Source: Sphingobacterium alkalisoli (lineage in GTDB: Bacteria; Bacteroidota; Bacteroidia; Sphingobacteriales; Sphingobacteriaceae). Taken from it: a stretch of 64,000 nt of DNA. Positions 26,669 to 34,631 of the stretch are shown here, piece after piece. The notes beneath the pieces were generated by a model that made no database searches, had not been told where the DNA came from, and saw nothing but the letters and a program-made list of their open reading frames with translations. The stretch covers positions 744,001 through 808,000 of the forward strand of contig NZ_SUKA01000001.1 in the NCBI RefSeq assembly GCF_005049105.1. Reading direction: 5' to 3'. The translations under genes were made by a program, and so were the position numbers. Every line of letters begins with the position of its first letter. The first letter of the stretch is position 1.

Positions 26669-28072
26669 CTATTCTCCTTCCAGCGCAATTTTCCGGATAA
26701 TCCAGTTATCGGTGTCACCTATATAGAAGCAATCTCTGGTCTCATCATAAGCAATGGCTCTGGGGCCTTTAAAACGCGCTTCCAAACGGAGATCGCCATT
26801 GGAATAGCCACTCGTGCCGTTGTTGCCTCGTCCAGCAAAGGTGCTTACCCTACCCTGAGGCGTTACTGTACGAACGCAATGATTGTCCCGATCACAGAAG
26901 TAATAATCGTATGGATCGCCCCCCTGCTCTTCATAAACGGGATTTTTGACAAATACGCCTTGCATTGGACGATTGAGGCGTGCATTTGTGCCTACACCAT
27001 CCACCCAACCCGAGGTACTTGCCGTACCAGCAACCGGATAGGGTGCTTTAAAGGTCTTTCTGCCGTAATCGTAATCACTACGCAGGATATAATGCCGTTC
27101 GGAATTGGTGATATACGCATAATCGCCACTCGGGTGTATAACAATATAAATTGCAACCGCGGAAAACGGGTTAGCAAAAGCCAGCTCGTCAGTTCCAGTT
27201 GTTAAATCATGACGCCGTATTTCTCCTGCACGAAAAAGTGTATAATACATCTCCCCATTGACCGGATGAATCGCCGCCCCATTGACACCGCGCGCTACAC
27301 GGTTTATGACCTGACTTGACTGAAAATTGGATGATCTGGAATAGATATGAAATGCGTTGCGTGTGTCCGAAGCATGGTTCTCGGCCGTGATCAGGTCTTG
27401 ATCCCCGTCAGGTTTCCAAAGGATGACAGACTTACGTCCGAGACCAGGCGTACGAAAATAAGACACATACCTCTGCTCCAGATCCACTATACGTGCAGCA
27501 CTATTTTCAGCGGCGAAATACATGCGATTGGGATTTTTAGGATCGAAGGTAAACCAGTTTATTTCCTTGAATGCTCCGCAATCGCCAAAAGGTCCTTCTT
27601 TCTCCTCAAACATGGAACCAACCTCGTAGTATGTCCCTACTAGATCCGTCACAATCCATTTTCGTTCGTACGTAAACATTTCTACAGCTTCGCCAAAGGC
27701 AAGTTCGTCTTCACCGGCTTCGTCCAATACGCTTACTTTTATATCTCCGTCGTAAGCCTGCGCAGGCACGATGCAATATAAGGCATTACCTTTGACACTG
27801 ATGACTTTAGTAATTTTTCCACCGATGATGACCTTAATTCGAGATATGTCATTACCAAAATTATCTCCGTAAACCACCAGATTGCTCCCCGCGCCACCTT
27901 CTTTCGGGAGGAAGTCTGTGACAGAAACCGGTTTCGATGGGTCAAATACACTTGCAAGTTCATCGGTGCTCTTTTCTTTACATTGTACAAAGAAAATCGT
28001 AATAAGTGCCACCAGTATCCCCTGAATGGGCCAAGGTCTAATTTTAATTTTGTTTTTCATTTCTATATACAT
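26669..28072 (-). CDS. IPT/TIG and NHL-repeat surface lipoprotein, first gene of PUL A
   Basis: Lipoprotein of 467 residues (lipobox FFVQC). An IPT/TIG immunoglobulin-like domain (about residues 45-130, VTDFLPKEGGAGSNLVVYGDNFG) is followed by an NHL-type six-bladed beta-propeller (about 140-467). The propeller includes FDPKNPNRMYFA, GEMYYTLFRAGEIRR, GRVSTFAGRG and a final CFYIGDTDNWIIRKI. Such proteins lead SusC/D operons in several Bacteroidota and are presumed surface glycan-binding proteins. The operon order is this gene, susC, susD, DUF4973, GH43, GH43. A predicted promoter about 400 bp upstream and a tandem operator about 475 bp upstream imply a long 5' leader. An in-frame ATG at 28060 is an alternative start. 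Confidence 0.85.
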   Translation of the reverse strand: MYIEMKNKIKIRPWPIQGILVALITIFFVQCKEKSTDELASVFDPSKPVSVTDFLPKEGGAGSNLVVYGDNFGNDISRIKVIIGGKITKVISVKGNALYCIVPAQAYDGDIKVSVLDEAGEDELAFGEAVEMFTYERKWIVTDLVGTYYEVGSMFEEKEGPFGDCGAFKEINWFTFDPKNPNRMYFAAENSAARIVDLEQRYVSYFRTPGLGRKSVILWKPDGDQDLITAENHASDTRNAFHIYSRSSNFQSSQVINRVARGVNGAAIHPVNGEMYYTLFRAGEIRRHDLTTGTDELAFANPFSAVAIYIVIHPSGDYAYITNSERHYILRSDYDYGRKTFKAPYPVAGTASTSGWVDGVGTNARLNRPMQGVFVKNPVYEEQGGDPYDYYFCDRDNHCVRTVTPQGRVSTFAGRGNNGTSGYSNGDLRLEARFKGPRAIAYDETRDCFYIGDTDNWIIRKIALEGE

Positions 28073-28123
28073 TTATTGTTATCCAATTGGAATTTGGTTA
28101 ATTTAATTTTGTTCGTAATTTTC

Positions 28124-28264
28124 AATAGCCAGGGTGGATGATTGATTTTGTCGATATTTTGCATAGGCGTGTTGGTTTTTATTCATTAATTTAGTCTGTT
28201 TATAATTGTTATCTGTTGTATGGCATACGACCTACTTCCAATAGGGCATAGAATAGCCAGGGTG
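28124..28264. repeat. 13-bp exact direct repeat in the PUL A leader
   Basis: AATAGCCAGGGTG occurs at 28124-28136 and again at 28252-28264, 128 bp apart, inside the predicted 5' untranslated leader of the IPT/NHL gene. The 115 bp between the copies are A/T-rich and contain a second GTTTATAAT element like the one in the upstream promoter. This covers part of the 609-bp gap between 28073 and 28681. Confidence 0.6.
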
Positions 28265-28478
28265 ATTTTTTTTCATCTCCCAGACGGTTTAAATCTAGTT
28301 TTATGTGCTTGTTATTGCTACGCGCTTTGATAAGAGCAGAATTACTCTTTCACGAAGTTGCTTAGTTCATTATAATCTGCTTATTTTTTTAGCCATTTTA
28401 TTAATTGATTAATAAAAAAAACATCAAAGGGAATCAATTTCTTGTTCTCTTTTCCGAATTATTTTAGGTTACCCGTTT

Positions 28479-28511
28479 ATAATTTAGTTGTTACACAATT
28501 CAATATTCAAA
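28479..28511 (-). promoter_or_regulatory. Predicted promoter of PUL A
   Basis: On the minus strand TTTG (28511-28508) and TAAATTAT (28486-28479) are exactly 21 bp apart, as at the sulfatase promoter. The flanks also match: GGGAAATTTGA, AATTGTGTAA and TATAAACG are present in both. Initiation near 28471 would leave a leader of about 400 nt. Confidence 0.55.
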
Positions 28512-28546
28512 TTTCCCTAATGTTTGATAGAAAAAAATATATATCT

Positions 28547-28575
28547 CGATCAATAAATTGCTATTTCGTCTCAAT
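28547..28575 (-). promoter_or_regulatory. Tandem operator site 2 (21-bp repeat), facing PUL A
   Basis: In the PUL A direction the site reads ATTGAGACGA, seven bases, then TTTATTGATCG, with TTGA half-sites 21 bp apart. The distance to the conserved TTATAAAC element at the promoter is about 76 bp, nearly the same as at sites 1 and 3. Confidence 0.7.
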
Positions 28576-28627
28576 GTGGTGCTTTCCGGTTAATTAATTA
28601 GTGAACTATATCAAGATGGAAACTGTA

Positions 28628-28677
28628 ATCTACACCGTATAGGGACAAAATTTCATTTGTTCCTATACGGTGTAGAT
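28628..28677 (-). terminator. 22-bp stem-loop after GH105
   Basis: An inverted repeat of 22 bp with one G-T pair (ATCTACACCGTATAGG arm) and a 6-nt loop lies 4 bp past the GH105 stop codon on the minus strand. It isolates GH105 from the PUL A control region. Confidence 0.8.
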
Positions 28678-28681
28678 GTTC

Positions 28682-29785
28682 TTACTCTCCTAAAAGAGCG
28701 GCTGCACACCACAGATAGGGTGCCTGTCCGTGAAGATCTCCGGCATTGCGCGGACGATTAAAATAATGCGCTTTGTCGTTCTTTTTTCCGGTTCCGATAC
28801 AAACCTCAGTTACGTTATTACGTTGATCGATGTAAGGAATCATCGCTAACCATGCCTTACGTGCGGCCGGAGCATATTCTGCAGCATCCAGCCAGCCCTC
28901 CTGCACACCGACGATAAAAGCGTAGGTGAACATGGCCGCTCCAGATGTTTCTGCCCAAAAGGTAGGCTCATCGATCAGCTGATTCCACATCCCACTGGGT
29001 TGCTGATAGTTTTTTAAACTTTTCATCATCTTCAGATAACCTTCCATGATGCGGGGACGGTCTTTGTGGTCTTCAGGCATCATGCGTAACAGATTCGGCA
29101 TGCCAACAGCCATCCAGCCGTCGCCGCGTGCCCAATAGTAAGGTACATCTGGCGCATGATAAAATAATCCGTTGGGACGCTGCAATTCGTCTAAGTACAT
29201 GACCATTTCCTTAGCGGCGCGATCAAGGTATTTCTTGTCACCGGTCACCTTATAAGCTTCGCCCTGAACTACAGTAATCATGTACATATCGTCTATCCAT
29301 AAGCGCGTCTGCCAGGAATATCCTTTATCTGCCCACGCTTTTTGTTCAGGTTTGGCGTTTGCCGGTAGTATCCACTGGGTGTCGGCGTATTCCAATCCCA
29401 TCTTTTTGTACCGCTCGTCTTTTGTAATCTGGTAAAGTTTAAGGGCAAGGCTTCCAAACATATTGTAATCCACATGGTTCATGGGAGGTAGTAATGCTTT
29501 TTCCGTCGTAAAGAGCGGTTCGAATTTATCCTGAAGGTGCTTGATAAGCTTTTTGTCGTTAACCTTTAGGGCGTAGTCCAGTGCCCCGTTCCACGTGCAT
29601 ACTTCGGCATAATGGATTGATCTGTCGTATAGTTCATGCTTGCCATTTATAAAATGGTAGGCCAATTGTTTGCCGATCTCTTTAGGGGTTGATCCTTTTG
29701 GGAATTGTTTCAACGGGTTTTGTTGTGCCGATAAAAACTGAAAAGAACATATTGTTAATAACAATAAGAAGGATTTTTTTAACAT
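28682..29785 (-). CDS. GH105-family unsaturated uronyl hydrolase, secreted
   Basis: (Alpha/alpha)6-barrel enzyme of 367 residues with a signal peptide (cleavage near SAQQ). The family motif YYWARGDGW is present at about 217-224, and the catalytic-Asp region RLWIDDMYM at about 161-169, where Asp165 or Asp166 aligns with the YteR-type catalytic Asp. GH105 enzymes remove the delta-4,5-unsaturated uronic acid that polysaccharide lyases leave at the non-reducing end (rhamnogalacturonan, ulvan and others). No lyase gene is visible in the window, so its partner must be elsewhere. A tandem operator lies 155 bp upstream. The gene appears monocistronic, ending at a strong stem-loop. Confidence 0.92.
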   Translation of the reverse strand: MLKKSFLLLLTICSFQFLSAQQNPLKQFPKGSTPKEIGKQLAYHFINGKHELYDRSIHYAEVCTWNGALDYALKVNDKKLIKHLQDKFEPLFTTEKALLPPMNHVDYNMFGSLALKLYQITKDERYKKMGLEYADTQWILPANAKPEQKAWADKGYSWQTRLWIDDMYMITVVQGEAYKVTGDKKYLDRAAKEMVMYLDELQRPNGLFYHAPDVPYYWARGDGWMAVGMPNLLRMMPEDHKDRPRIMEGYLKMMKSLKNYQQPSGMWNQLIDEPTFWAETSGAAMFTYAFIVGVQEGWLDAAEYAPAARKAWLAMIPYIDQRNNVTEVCIGTGKKNDKAHYFNRPRNAGDLHGQAPYLWCAAALLGE

Positions 29786-29939
29786 AGGGTTTATATTTAT
29801 TCAGTGATGACGGATCATGTTACAGATTCGTTGTGTAAGGCTTGTGTTAATAATATAAGTAATATGTGTTTATAATGGTCCCCAACGGAAACTTCATAGA
29901 CAAAGTTTGTGAATATTTGCCGCTAGAAGTTGCTTGATT

Positions 29940-29968
29940 GTATCAATAAATTGTTTTTTTGTCTCAAT
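29940..29968 (-). promoter_or_regulatory. Tandem operator site 3 (21-bp repeat), facing GH105
   Basis: In the GH105 direction the site reads ATTGAGACAA, seven bases, then TTTATTGATAC, with half-sites 21 bp apart. A TTATAAAC element ends 76 bp beyond the last half-site, the same distance as upstream of PUL A. The start codon follows 155 bp downstream. Confidence 0.7.
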
Positions 29969-30031
29969 TTGCAAGACAAGAGAGAGGAATGTATTCTTAC
30001 ATCATTAATATGGACTAAGAATCAAAAAACG

Positions 30032-33000
30032 TCAATTTTTTAGCGGGATCTCCAAAACAAAAACATTCAATTCTTCGGTATTCTTGTCGTAGTAAAGTGA
30101 ACCGCCATGCAGTTCTGCGAAGGAATATGCTAAAGCCAATCCCAACCCCGATCCTTTGATTCTGTAATGGGAGGATGCGCGCTGGAAAGGTTTAAAAATT
30201 TGCTGTACTTCTTCTTCGGTAAGTACGACACCATCGTTTTTAACGTCAATAAAAAAAGTCTCCCGAGTTGGATTTTTACGGAGGCTAATGATAACAATAT
30301 GTTCGGCGTATTTGATGGCATTGGATAGTAAATTCGAAAGAATTTTATAGATGGTCTCTATGTCAATTAGGGCTTCCAGCTCTTCGTCCATATCCACCTG
30401 TAAGCCCAGCTTTTTACTTTCTATCAACGGCGCAAATTCTTGCAAGGCAATTTGTATGAGCTCACTTATTTTTTGTGTTTGAAGCTGTAGTGAAAATTCG
30501 CTGCTTTCAATTTTTCGGAAGTCAAGTAAATTGTCCGTCAAAGTGAGAAGTTTTTCCGTGTTCTGCTGGATACTATGTAACCACTTTTCTGTTTTTGTGG
30601 TATCAGCGCCCTGAAGTATTTTCTCTAAAGGAGCTTTTATTAAGGTTAACGGTGTCTTGATATCATGCGTAATACGCATAAAAAAGTCCATTTTAGCCTT
30701 GTATAATTCCTGTTCTTTATGGTTTTTAATAACTTCGAGACGTTGTCTGTTCTTTTCCTTGATACGCTGATCATAGATAGACAAGGCATAGTACAAGAGC
30801 AAGAACGTCAAAATTGCATATACAATAAAGGCGGGAGTGCTCGCCCAAAAAGGAGGTTTTATGCTAATATGTAAGTTTTTTTGTTCGGAAATTGGCGTAC
30901 CATTGGCATCTGTTGCCATCACTTCAAAGCGATATTTGCCGGGAGGGATCTTCGTAAAGTTTGCTTTCCCATTCGTGCGCAAAAATGTCCAGGCGGTATC
31001 CAGACCTACTAATCGGTATCGATACGAGGTAGATTTGGCAGATACAAAGTTTAAGGCTGCAAAATCAATGCTGATAGTTGATTCGTCATGGTTTAACGTA
31101 ATATGGTTTGTATAAATGACCGACTGGCTTAGGTTGCCATCACGTCCGCCGATTGTTAGCTCCCGTTGATGGGTTTGAATGCCGGTAATAAATACCGGAG
31201 CACGTAGGTCGGTGTTAAAATGCTCTGTCATCCGTAGGGGATCAAAACGAACTAATCCTTTTGAAGAGCCAAAATACAGGAGACCTTTGCTGTCCTTAAA
31301 AACAGAGTTATAGTTGAATTGAAGTCCCAAAAGCCCCAACTCGGTATCAAATAAATCAATCTTGTGTGTATGAATATTCATTTTGACAAGTCCACGTGAA
31401 GTGCTAATCCATAGGTTTTGACGCGCATCTTCTTCGAATCCCAGAATCAGGTTACTGGGCAATCCGTCATGTTTAGTGATTCTGTGGAAACTGCCAGTCT
31501 TTTCTTGCCAAAGTGCAATTCCACTTTCTGTCGCAATCCAAATGTTGTCTTCAGAATCCTGAAATACTTTATTGGCGCGGTTGCTGTTAAGAGATTGCCT
31601 ATCTTCTGCATCGTGAAGATAACGTGCAACTTTTCCAGTTGCTGGCGACAACTTTATTAATCCATCACGCCAGGTTGTCAGCCAAATATCTCCTTGTTTA
31701 TCTTCATAAATAGAGGTATACCAAATATGACGTTCCAAATGCCTTAATGTTTGGAACCGATCTTCTCCCGGGAAAAATTCATAGGCTCCACGGGAAGTTG
31801 CTACTAGAATTCTGCCTGCCCTTGTTCGATATATAGAGAAGACAAAATTATCACCAAGCCTGCCTTGTGTATTCTTGTTGTCAAAATGCTTGATTACCTT
31901 CTTCGTACGTACGTCTACGACATCCATCCCCTGATGAAAAGTGCCGACCAAGAGGCTATCGCCAGCGATTGCGAGTCCATGAATGTTACTATGGGCTAGA
32001 TTCGTTTTTTGGCCTAACGTAAGAAAACTATTTTCGCGCTGATTCCAGACGGTGAGACCATGATCTTCTGTACCTATCCAAATATTTTGGTCGCGATCCT
32101 CAATTATTTCCCGTATGGCATGCCCCTGAATAGAATTGGTGGTAGATCTCGGAAATATTTTTTCAAAGTACGTATGTTGGGGATGGTAGTATTGGATACC
32201 ACCAAAATAGGTGCCGATCCACATGCCGCCCTGGTGGTCTTTACAGAGTGTGTAGATCGCATTGTCTGTAAGACTCCAGGGGTTGTCTTTCTCGTGTCGT
32301 AATATGTGGTACCGGTCCTCTGATGTGTTGTAGATAAATACGCCTGCTTCAGATCCAATCCACAGAGATGTATCGTTAAATTGGAGGATGTCCCGGATGT
32401 ATAAGGGTGTAAAGGGAAACGGGGAGGCGATAACCTGCTTAATTGTTTGCTTTTTTGCATCATACTTAAATAATCCCTCTTTCGAGGTTCCCATCCAGAT
32501 ATTGTTTTCTTTGTCTACAAATAGCTTTTTGACCTCTGTCGTTATGGTGGAGGTGATGGGTAAGCTGTATGTATGTTTCGTGTTTAGTGAAATGAGTTTT
32601 TTTTCTGCGCCGATCCATACTTGTTTATTATTGTCAAAGCAGAAGCTGGAAACTACATATTGCTTACGATAGGTTTTTTGCTCTAGTGTCTTCCGAATGA
32701 CGTCATAGTAAAACAGCTCATTATTAGCAATGAACCAGATATTTCCAGAAGGATCCTCTTCAATTTTTACAATTTCCCTGTTATGTACTTCCGGCAAATC
32801 GGCGAATTTTTCGGTTCGCGGATCAAATATATTTACGCCTTGATCAGTACCTATCCAAAGCTGATTGTCACTGCTTACAGCCATACTATGAATAAAGTTA
32901 CTACCGAGTCCACCACTGGTTTCGGTGTCAGCGTAAAAGTGTTTGAAACTGTATCCATCAAATCGATTCAATCCGTCGCGTGTACCAAACCACATAAAGC

Positions 33001-33163
33001 CATCTTTATCTTGTACACTGCATAGAATAGCATTATTAGAAACGCCATTTTCGACTTGATAATGGTTAAAATAATATACTTGTGCGGAGATTTGAAAAAT
33101 GGGAATACATAGCAGCGTAAAAAAAGAGATAAATAGCAGTGCCGAAGACTTATGAGTTCTCAT
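30032..33163 (-). CDS. Reg_prop/Y_Y_Y sensor histidine kinase lacking receiver and DNA-binding domains
   Basis: Membrane sensor kinase of 1043 residues. The signal peptide (cleavage near ISAQ) is followed by a long run of Reg_prop blades (WFGTRDGLNRFDG, WIGTDQGVNIFD, WIATESGIALW), probably two seven-bladed propellers. A Y_Y_Y domain (about 690-770), a transmembrane helix (about 778-798), a HisKA domain (FFMRITHDIKTPL, His833) and a HATPase domain with GSGLGLALAYSF complete it. The protein stops after the kinase core. The REC and AraC modules that complete a hybrid two-component regulator are absent, and the downstream DNA holds no frameshifted remnant, only an operator and GH105. Its G1 box reads NDGVVL rather than DxGxG, a change seen in other HTCS kinases. 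A stand-alone REC-AraC protein at 53.5 kb is the obvious candidate partner. Confidence 0.9.
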   Translation of the reverse strand: MRTHKSSALLFISFFTLLCIPIFQISAQVYYFNHYQVENGVSNNAILCSVQDKDGFMWFGTRDGLNRFDGYSFKHFYADTETSGGLGSNFIHSMAVSSDNQLWIGTDQGVNIFDPRTEKFADLPEVHNREIVKIEEDPSGNIWFIANNELFYYDVIRKTLEQKTYRKQYVVSSFCFDNNKQVWIGAEKKLISLNTKHTYSLPITSTITTEVKKLFVDKENNIWMGTSKEGLFKYDAKKQTIKQVIASPFPFTPLYIRDILQFNDTSLWIGSEAGVFIYNTSEDRYHILRHEKDNPWSLTDNAIYTLCKDHQGGMWIGTYFGGIQYYHPQHTYFEKIFPRSTTNSIQGHAIREIIEDRDQNIWIGTEDHGLTVWNQRENSFLTLGQKTNLAHSNIHGLAIAGDSLLVGTFHQGMDVVDVRTKKVIKHFDNKNTQGRLGDNFVFSIYRTRAGRILVATSRGAYEFFPGEDRFQTLRHLERHIWYTSIYEDKQGDIWLTTWRDGLIKLSPATGKVARYLHDAEDRQSLNSNRANKVFQDSEDNIWIATESGIALWQEKTGSFHRITKHDGLPSNLILGFEEDARQNLWISTSRGLVKMNIHTHKIDLFDTELGLLGLQFNYNSVFKDSKGLLYFGSSKGLVRFDPLRMTEHFNTDLRAPVFITGIQTHQRELTIGGRDGNLSQSVIYTNHITLNHDESTISIDFAALNFVSAKSTSYRYRLVGLDTAWTFLRTNGKANFTKIPPGKYRFEVMATDANGTPISEQKNLHISIKPPFWASTPAFIVYAILTFLLLYYALSIYDQRIKEKNRQRLEVIKNHKEQELYKAKMDFFMRITHDIKTPLTLIKAPLEKILQGADTTKTEKWLHSIQQNTEKLLTLTDNLLDFRKIESSEFSLQLQTQKISELIQIALQEFAPLIESKKLGLQVDMDEELEALIDIETIYKILSNLLSNAIKYAEHIVIISLRKNPTRETFFIDVKNDGVVLTEEEVQQIFKPFQRASSHYRIKGSGLGLALAYSFAELHGGSLYYDKNTEELNVFVLEIPLKN

Positions 33164-33257
33164 GAATGATACAATTTGAGTTTATTTTGAATTAAAATGA
33201 CAATTTTTTGCAAGCTGTAATTTTCAACTTTGCTCTCACTGATTGATAATTCAGTCT

Positions 33258-33285
33258 GATAATCTATTCTTTGGAATGGATTATC
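33258..33285. promoter_or_regulatory. 28-bp imperfect palindrome in the kinase/GH43 divergent region
   Basis: GATAATC, ATTC, GAAT and GATTATC form a near-perfect dyad of 28 bp, about 95 bp upstream of the kinase start and 140 bp upstream of the GH43 start. It could be an operator or a cruciform. It does not match the 21-bp tandem motif. Confidence 0.4.
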
Positions 33286-33426
33286 ATCAATTGCGGTTCA
33301 TAATTCGTACCCGATTACAATTATAAGCAAAAGATAGAATATACAAATGATCGTTACAAAATACAATTTGTCAGAAGCAGAGACTCGTCGCAAGCAAACG
33401 GCATCTATAGCGGAGGATTGAAAGGG

Positions 33427-34515
33427 ATGATTATAAATAGAAGTACTTACCTGATTTTTATAATTAGCGTATTTGGAATCATATTTCTCTTGTGGTCCTG
33501 TCAAATTTTTGATTCTAGGACGGATTATAAGGAATCTGATGCGCTTAGAACGTATACTAACCCCGTGTTTGAACCCATTCTAGCCGATCCAACGGTGATT
33601 AGAGATGACAGCACAGGTTTTTTCTATGCCTATGGAACTGAAGATAACTGGGGAGATGGGAAAGGAAACCGATTGATGCCGATTCTGCGGTCTAAAGATT
33701 TGGTTAACTGGAGCTATGTGGGTAACGTGTTTAATGAAAAGCCCGCTTGGAAAAATCAAGGCGGTTTATGGGCTCCGGATATAAATAAGATCAACGGTAA
33801 ATATTATCTGTACTATTCCTATTCGCTTTGGGGGGACAGGGATCCAGGTATTGGACTGGCAATAGCAGATCAGGCGGAGGGACCGTTCCATGATAAAGGT
33901 AAGCTATTTACAACCCGTGAGGTGGATGTTCCCAATTCGATAGATCCGTCTTTTTATGAAGAGGATGGAAAGAATTTTCTATTTTGGGGAAGCTTTGGGA
34001 ACGGACCATCACAAGGAATCCATGGTATTCCGTTGGCCGCAGATGGAGCAAGTGTACCCGATTTAAAGAGAAAATTTAAGGTAGCGGCCGGTGATTGGGA
34101 AGCTGCAATGATCCATAAGAAAGATGGATATTATTATTTCTTCGGTTCTAAAGGAAGCTGCTGTGATGGAGCGAATAGTCAATACCATGTGCTTGTTGCG
34201 AGGGCCACATCCCTAAAAGGGCCATATCTCGATAAATCTGGAAGAGATATCAATGAACGTGGAACAGGAACAGTGTTGCTGAAAGGTAATGAATGGATGG
34301 TCGGACCGGGGCATCATAGCAAAATAATTCAAGATGGAGAAGGTACAGATTGGTTACTATACCATGCGATCCAAAGAGATAAAGCAAAGGTTTCTAGTGG
34401 AGCTAGTAGACGCGTATTGATGCTGGATAAAGTAGTATGGTCAGACGGCTGGCCGTCGATTGGAGAAGGTGTACCGATGAAGCAATCAGTTTATGCACCT
34501 GTATTTAAAAATTAA
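33427..34515 (+). CDS. GH43-family glycosidase, lipoprotein
   Basis: Lipoprotein of 362 residues (lipobox LLWSC, Cys25). It is essentially one GH43 propeller. The catalytic residues are recognisable: ILADPTVIR (Asp54), NSIDPSFY (Asp173) and DWEAAMIH (Glu225). GSKGSCCDG and a C-terminal DWLLYHA segment are shared with the GH43 at 18585, so the two are paralogues of the same subgroup. I choose the ATG at 33427: a GGAGG Shine-Dalgarno sequence at 33412-33416 lies 10 nt before it, unusual for Bacteroidota, while an in-frame TTG at 33418 is only 1 nt from it. It begins a plus-strand operon with a second GH43 and a Gfo/Idh/MocA gene. Confidence 0.92.
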   Translation: MIINRSTYLIFIISVFGIIFLLWSCQIFDSRTDYKESDALRTYTNPVFEPILADPTVIRDDSTGFFYAYGTEDNWGDGKGNRLMPILRSKDLVNWSYVGNVFNEKPAWKNQGGLWAPDINKINGKYYLYYSYSLWGDRDPGIGLAIADQAEGPFHDKGKLFTTREVDVPNSIDPSFYEEDGKNFLFWGSFGNGPSQGIHGIPLAADGASVPDLKRKFKVAAGDWEAAMIHKKDGYYYFFGSKGSCCDGANSQYHVLVARATSLKGPYLDKSGRDINERGTGTVLLKGNEWMVGPGHHSKIIQDGEGTDWLLYHAIQRDKAKVSSGASRRVLMLDKVVWSDGWPSIGEGVPMKQSVYAPVFKN

Positions 34516-34525
34516 TGAATGATGA

Positions 34526-34610
34526 AACCGAGATGTAAATAATATAGATAAACAATAATGATTATCTTCGATGAGCTCGCAAGCTCGGTTATTTACATCG
34601 AGCTCTCATC
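34526..34610 (+). other. Structured intergenic region with competing pairings
   Basis: AACCGAG (34526-34532) can pair with CTCGGTT (34584-34590), while GATGTAAATAA (34532-34542) can pair with TTATTTACATC (34589-34599). A small GAGCT/AGCTC hairpin lies between. The two long pairings overlap, so they are alternative. The region sits between two GH43 genes of one operon and may be a processing or attenuation element. Confidence 0.35.
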
Positions 34611-34631
34611 AACCACTGAAAAAAATAAGAA

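Noticed and set aside
26641..26718. Upstream start for the PUL A susC
   Set aside because: It overlaps the IPT/NHL gene and adds 26 residues before the signal peptide.
29786..30031. Frameshifted REC-AraC remnant after the orphan kinase
   Set aside because: All frames of this 246-bp gap lack REC or AraC motifs; it holds an operator and a promoter region for GH105.
30032..30300. Kinase G1 box NDGVVL as evidence of an inactive kinase
   Set aside because: Other HTCS kinases also have NDG at this box, and the GSGLGL box and His833 are intact, so loss of activity is not supported.
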